DNA from: Scatacola_A faecigallinarum
GTDB taxonomy: Bacteria > Pseudomonadota > Alphaproteobacteria > RF32 > CAG-239
Reading direction: 5' to 3'
Assembly (NCBI GenBank): GCA_018713605.1
Contig: DVOM01000042.1
Span: 1-50,680, forward strand
DNA: 50,680 bases
This document shows, in pieces, positions 47,992 through 50,680 of this stretch (position 1 is the stretch's first letter; every line of letters begins with the position of its first letter). Position numbers and translations under genes: made by a program. Below the pieces are notes generated by a model. The model saw only the letters and a list, made by a program, of their open reading frames with translations. It was not told the origin of the DNA and did not search any database.

Positions 47992-49110
47992 ATGAAGTTT
48001 ACGATTGAGCGCGCAAAATTACTGAAAACTCTGAGCCATGTTCAGAGCATTGTCGAAAAAAGAAACACCATTCCGGTACTTTCCAATGTCAGAATTGAGG
48101 CCATGGAAGACGGCATCAGCTTTAAAGCGACCGACATGGATACCGAAATTACCGAAATCGTCGATGCAAAAACTGCTGAAACCGGCGCAACCACGGCTCC
48201 GGCACATATGCTGTACGATATTGTCCGCAAACTTTCCGACGGTTCGGACGTCGAGCTGACTTTTCCGGACGAAAAAGGCCAGCTGACAATCGCTTCAGGG
48301 CGTTCAAAGTTTTCGCTGTCAACCATCGGCGTTGAAGACTTTCCGGTTATTTCGGGTGACAAGCTGCCGGTTAACTTCGCAATGGGCAAAGACGAGCTGA
48401 AAGACGTTATCGACCGCACACAATTTGCTGTTTCGACCGAAGAAACCAGATACTATCTGAACGGTTTGTATATTCATGCCAAAAATGAGGGCGAAGCCAA
48501 AGTTCTGCGCGTCGTCGCCACGGACGGACATCGTCTGGCCTGTGTCGAATCGCCGCTGCCGAAAGGCGCCGAGAACATGGCCGGCGTTATCGTTCCGCGC
48601 AAAACGGTCGGAGAAATCCGCAAGCTGCTGGACGATACGTCAACCGACAACATTACCATCGCCCTTTCTGAAAACAAAATCCGCTTTACGATGGAAGACG
48701 TTACGCTGACCTCGAAACTGATTGACGGCACTTATCCGGATTATGAGCGCGTCATTCCGACCGATAACGACAAGGTTCTGGAACTGGGCGTTAAGGAGCT
48801 GTCTTCGGCAGTTGACCGCGTTTCGGTCGTTGCCGAGAGAACCCGCGCGATTAAAATGATTACCAACAAAAATCACGTCACGATTACGACTTCCAGTCCC
48901 GATTTGGGTTCCGCAATGGAAGAAGTTGAGGCTAAATATGACAGCGAATCGCTGGAAATCGGCTATAACTTCCGCTACCTGCTGGATATTCTGAACGAAG
49001 TCAAGGGCGACAGCGTCAAAATCAGTTTTGCCGACGGTTCTTCGCCTTCGGTTATTCATGATACCAGCGACGCCAGCGCCATTTACGTTTTGATGCCGAT
49101 GCGCGTATAA
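47992..49110 (+). CDS. dnaN: DNA polymerase III sliding clamp (beta subunit)
   Basis: The protein has 372 residues, the normal length, with three similar clamp domains. Landmarks are L-K-T-L-S-H-V-Q-S-I-V-E-K-R-N-T-I-P-V-L near the N-terminus, A-T-D-G-H-R-L-A in the second domain, and the C-terminal Y-V-L-M-P-M-R-V that forms part of the partner-binding pocket. It encircles DNA as a dimer and gives the polymerase its processivity. recF follows after 7 bp, an old conserved pair. Confidence 0.97.
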   Translation: MKFTIERAKLLKTLSHVQSIVEKRNTIPVLSNVRIEAMEDGISFKATDMDTEITEIVDAKTAETGATTAPAHMLYDIVRKLSDGSDVELTFPDEKGQLTIASGRSKFSLSTIGVEDFPVISGDKLPVNFAMGKDELKDVIDRTQFAVSTEETRYYLNGLYIHAKNEGEAKVLRVVATDGHRLACVESPLPKGAENMAGVIVPRKTVGEIRKLLDDTSTDNITIALSENKIRFTMEDVTLTSKLIDGTYPDYERVIPTDNDKVLELGVKELSSAVDRVSVVAERTRAIKMITNKNHVTITTSSPDLGSAMEEVEAKYDSESLEIGYNFRYLLDILNEVKGDSVKISFADGSSPSVIHDTSDASAIYVLMPMRV

Positions 49111-49117
49111 GGACACG

Positions 49118-50335
49118 ATGGATAATTTAGCATTAAATCTGGCTCAGTTTATCAAAGAAAAGTCAGGCGTTTCGCGCCTGACTTTAACTGACTTCAGAAA
49201 TTATGCACATTTACGCATTAACGCTAAATTAGCACCGATAATCATAACCGGCGAAAACGGCACCGGCAAAACCAACATTCTGGAAGCAATTTCTTTTCTG
49301 ACCCCCGGCCGGGGCATGCGCTCGGCGCGGCTGGCCGACATTAAGCGGATTACGCCGGCGCTGATAAACGACGAATACAGTCCGACCGAAATTTCGAATC
49401 TGAACTGGGCGGTTTCGGCACAGGTTTGCAAAGGCGACGAAGAAATTGAAATCGGCACGGCCGTCGAACGTACGGCGCGCGAATATGACGAAGACGACAT
49501 TCGCTCCTACGAACGGCGAATCATTAAAATCAACGGCCAAAAAATCACATCGCAGTCCGAACTCGGCAAATATATCTCCGCCATTTGGCTGACGCCGCAG
49601 ATGGATCGGCTGTTTCGCGGCGGCTCACAGCCCCGGCGCAGTTTTCTCGACCGCCTGGTCTATGCCTTTGACGTCGAACATGCCAAAAGAACCGCTAATT
49701 TCGAACACCTGTACAAAGAATGGTACCAACTGCTGAAAAGCGGCAATGCCAACGACGGCTGGCTGTCTTCGCTGGAGGAAAACATGGCCGGCACAGGCGT
49801 GGCGATTGCGGCGGCGCGGCGCGAACTGATTGCCAAGCTGAACAAATTTATTGAGCACGAACCGGACGACGTCTTTCCAAACGTCATGCTGGAACTGGAC
49901 GGTACGATTGAACAACTGCTGGATACGATGCCGGCGATTGACGTTGAAGACTATTATATTCAAAAGCTGAAATCGCAACGCCGCAACGTGTTGTATAACG
50001 ACAACGTCGACGGCGTGAATCGTACGGATTTCAAAGTTTATTACAAGAAAAAAAGAATGCCGGCGGAACTTTGTTCTACCGGCGAGCAAAAATCTCTGCT
50101 TATCAGCATTATTCTGGCACAAACCAAATGCCAGACATTGGACAAAGGTTTTGCGCCGGTGTTGCTGCTGGACGAAGTGGTTGCTCATCTGGATGACCTG
50201 AAACGCGAAGCGCTGCTGGAAAAAATCCGTGAACTGGGCATTCAGGCCTGGATTACTTCAACCGACCCGAAACTTTTTGCTTCACTGGCCGAGGACGCGC
50301 AATTTCTGACGGTAAAAAACAACAGCGCGGGGTAA
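49118..50335 (+). CDS. recF: DNA replication and repair protein RecF
   Basis: This 405-residue ABC/SMC-type ATPase has L-T-L-T-D-F-R-N-Y at the start of the core, Walker A G-E-N-G-T-G-K-T-N, the signature C-S-T-G-E-Q-K-S-L and Walker B V-L-L-L-D-E-V-V-A-H-L. It helps load RecA at single-stranded gaps with RecO and RecR. It is co-transcribed with dnaN. It has a somewhat extended N-terminus, about 17 residues before the usual family start. Confidence 0.95.
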   Translation: MDNLALNLAQFIKEKSGVSRLTLTDFRNYAHLRINAKLAPIIITGENGTGKTNILEAISFLTPGRGMRSARLADIKRITPALINDEYSPTEISNLNWAVSAQVCKGDEEIEIGTAVERTAREYDEDDIRSYERRIIKINGQKITSQSELGKYISAIWLTPQMDRLFRGGSQPRRSFLDRLVYAFDVEHAKRTANFEHLYKEWYQLLKSGNANDGWLSSLEENMAGTGVAIAAARRELIAKLNKFIEHEPDDVFPNVMLELDGTIEQLLDTMPAIDVEDYYIQKLKSQRRNVLYNDNVDGVNRTDFKVYYKKKRMPAELCSTGEQKSLLISIILAQTKCQTLDKGFAPVLLLDEVVAHLDDLKREALLEKIRELGIQAWITSTDPKLFASLAEDAQFLTVKNNSAG

Positions 50336-50337
50336 GT

Positions 50338-50583
50338 TTATTGCTTCATAACTTTTTCGATTTCATAGATTAGACGGCCGGTATTTATATTAAGAACCAT
50401 GGCTATTTGCAAAACTTCAATAATATCCAGGCGGCGTTCGCCAAGTTCATATTTTCCAATAAAAGAAGAAGGCATATTGAGTTTTTCAGACAGTTCTCTT
50501 TGTGACAAACCGGCTTTTTTTCGCGCTTTAACAAGCTGCTCCAGCATAAATTTGTATTCTTTTGTAAATACCGATTTGGTCAT
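50338..50583 (-). CDS. Xre-family transcriptional regulator
   Basis: This 81-residue single HTH domain protein has L-V-K-A-R-K-K-A-G-L-S-Q-R-E-L-S-E-K-L-N-M-P-S-S-F-I-G-K-Y-E-L-G-E-R, a textbook Xre/Cro pattern (about 17-70). AGGAAAG precedes the ATG. It is convergent with recF, with 2 bp between the stops. Two direct repeats upstream may be its operator. It is better conserved as an HTH than the two leader-associated Xre genes. Confidence 0.88.
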   Translation of the reverse strand: MTKSVFTKEYKFMLEQLVKARKKAGLSQRELSEKLNMPSSFIGKYELGERRLDIIEVLQIAMVLNINTGRLIYEIEKVMKQ

Positions 50584-50616
50584 CTGACTTTCCTGTTTGT
50601 TTTTTTGCAGTTAATA

Positions 50617-50646
50617 CCAAAACAGGTTCGCCCCCAAAACAGGTTC
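50617..50646 (-). promoter_or_regulatory. Tandem 13-bp operator-like repeats
   Basis: CCAAAACAGGTTC occurs at 50617-50629 and 50634-50646, same direction, 17-bp period. It lies 34-63 bases upstream of the Xre start codon, where an autorepressor would bind. Confidence 0.55.
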
Positions 50647-50680
50647 ATAAAATTAATAATGTATGGACAATAAAAATTAA

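Overview
The window looks like a chromosomal segment of an alphaproteobacterium with a reduced, host- or gut-associated type of genome. The evidence is gene order and gene content: mutM - small secreted protein - enoyl-CoA hydratase - rpsT - dnaA, cmk-rpsA, ihfB-lapA-accD, an ELM1-family protein, an RHH_4 protein, a C-terminal J-domain protein, and heat-shock promoters of the alphaproteobacterial RpoH type. A rhodoquinone methyltransferase (RquA) points to anaerobic or microaerobic fumarate-based respiration. Base composition is even. No tRNA, rRNA, CRISPR array or insertion sequence was seen.

Layout. 1-720: 3' end of a Cys-rich DUF1566-like surface protein. 0.77-3.6 kb: secreted nitroreductase, DUF1349 protein, CbpA-like chaperone and two small exported proteins. 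3.7-7.9 kb: ELM1 protein facing a tightly packed five-gene operon (secreted protein, rsmE, LuxR-type response regulator, Hpt protein, rquA). 8-10.5 kb: cmk and rpsA, then a DUF1566 remnant. 10.8-16 kb: dnaK, an unknown gene, a Gfo/Idh oxidoreductase and a diverged thymidine/AMP phosphorylase. 16.1-19.4 kb: a 1079-residue unknown membrane protein. 19.6-20.8 kb: dnaJ. 20.9-24.6 kb: accessory region with three related small proteins, a GH108-type muramidase, two Xre-type proteins and palindromic repeats. 24.6-28.5 kb: accD, lapA, ihfB, rmuC, accA. 28.7-33 kb: membrane protein, yejA and yejB. 33-33.9 kb: second accessory patch, an inverted copy of the 23.5-23.9 kb patch. 33.9-42.8 kb: TPR proteins, a degenerate EEP protein, a Lon-like protease, LMW phosphatase, J-domain protein, RHH_4 protein and a degenerate UbiB-like protein. 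42.9-50.3 kb: mutM to rpsT, dnaA, a NUDIX gene, dnaN and recF. A single Xre gene closes the window.

How parts work together. dnaK, dnaJ and the cbpA-like gene lie at three separate loci but carry the same promoter architecture, CTTG(N3)-N15 followed by a CCTATATAAG-like -10, so they probably form one heat-shock regulon. accA and accD supply the carboxyltransferase of acetyl-CoA carboxylase. dnaA, dnaN and recF give replication initiation, the sliding clamp and gap repair.

The strongest candidate for something undescribed is a 175-nt structured RNA found twice in opposite orientation (23.72-23.90 and 33.24-33.42 kb). Each copy has its own promoter, an intrinsic terminator that competes with a long-range stem, a segment complementary to the ribosome binding site, and a different small Xre-type gene downstream. 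The copies differ at a C-G to G-C compensatory pair in the long-range stem. A second theme is enzyme families that keep the fold but lose hallmark residues: the phosphorylase, EEP protein, LMW phosphatase, MutM zinc finger and UbiB-like protein.
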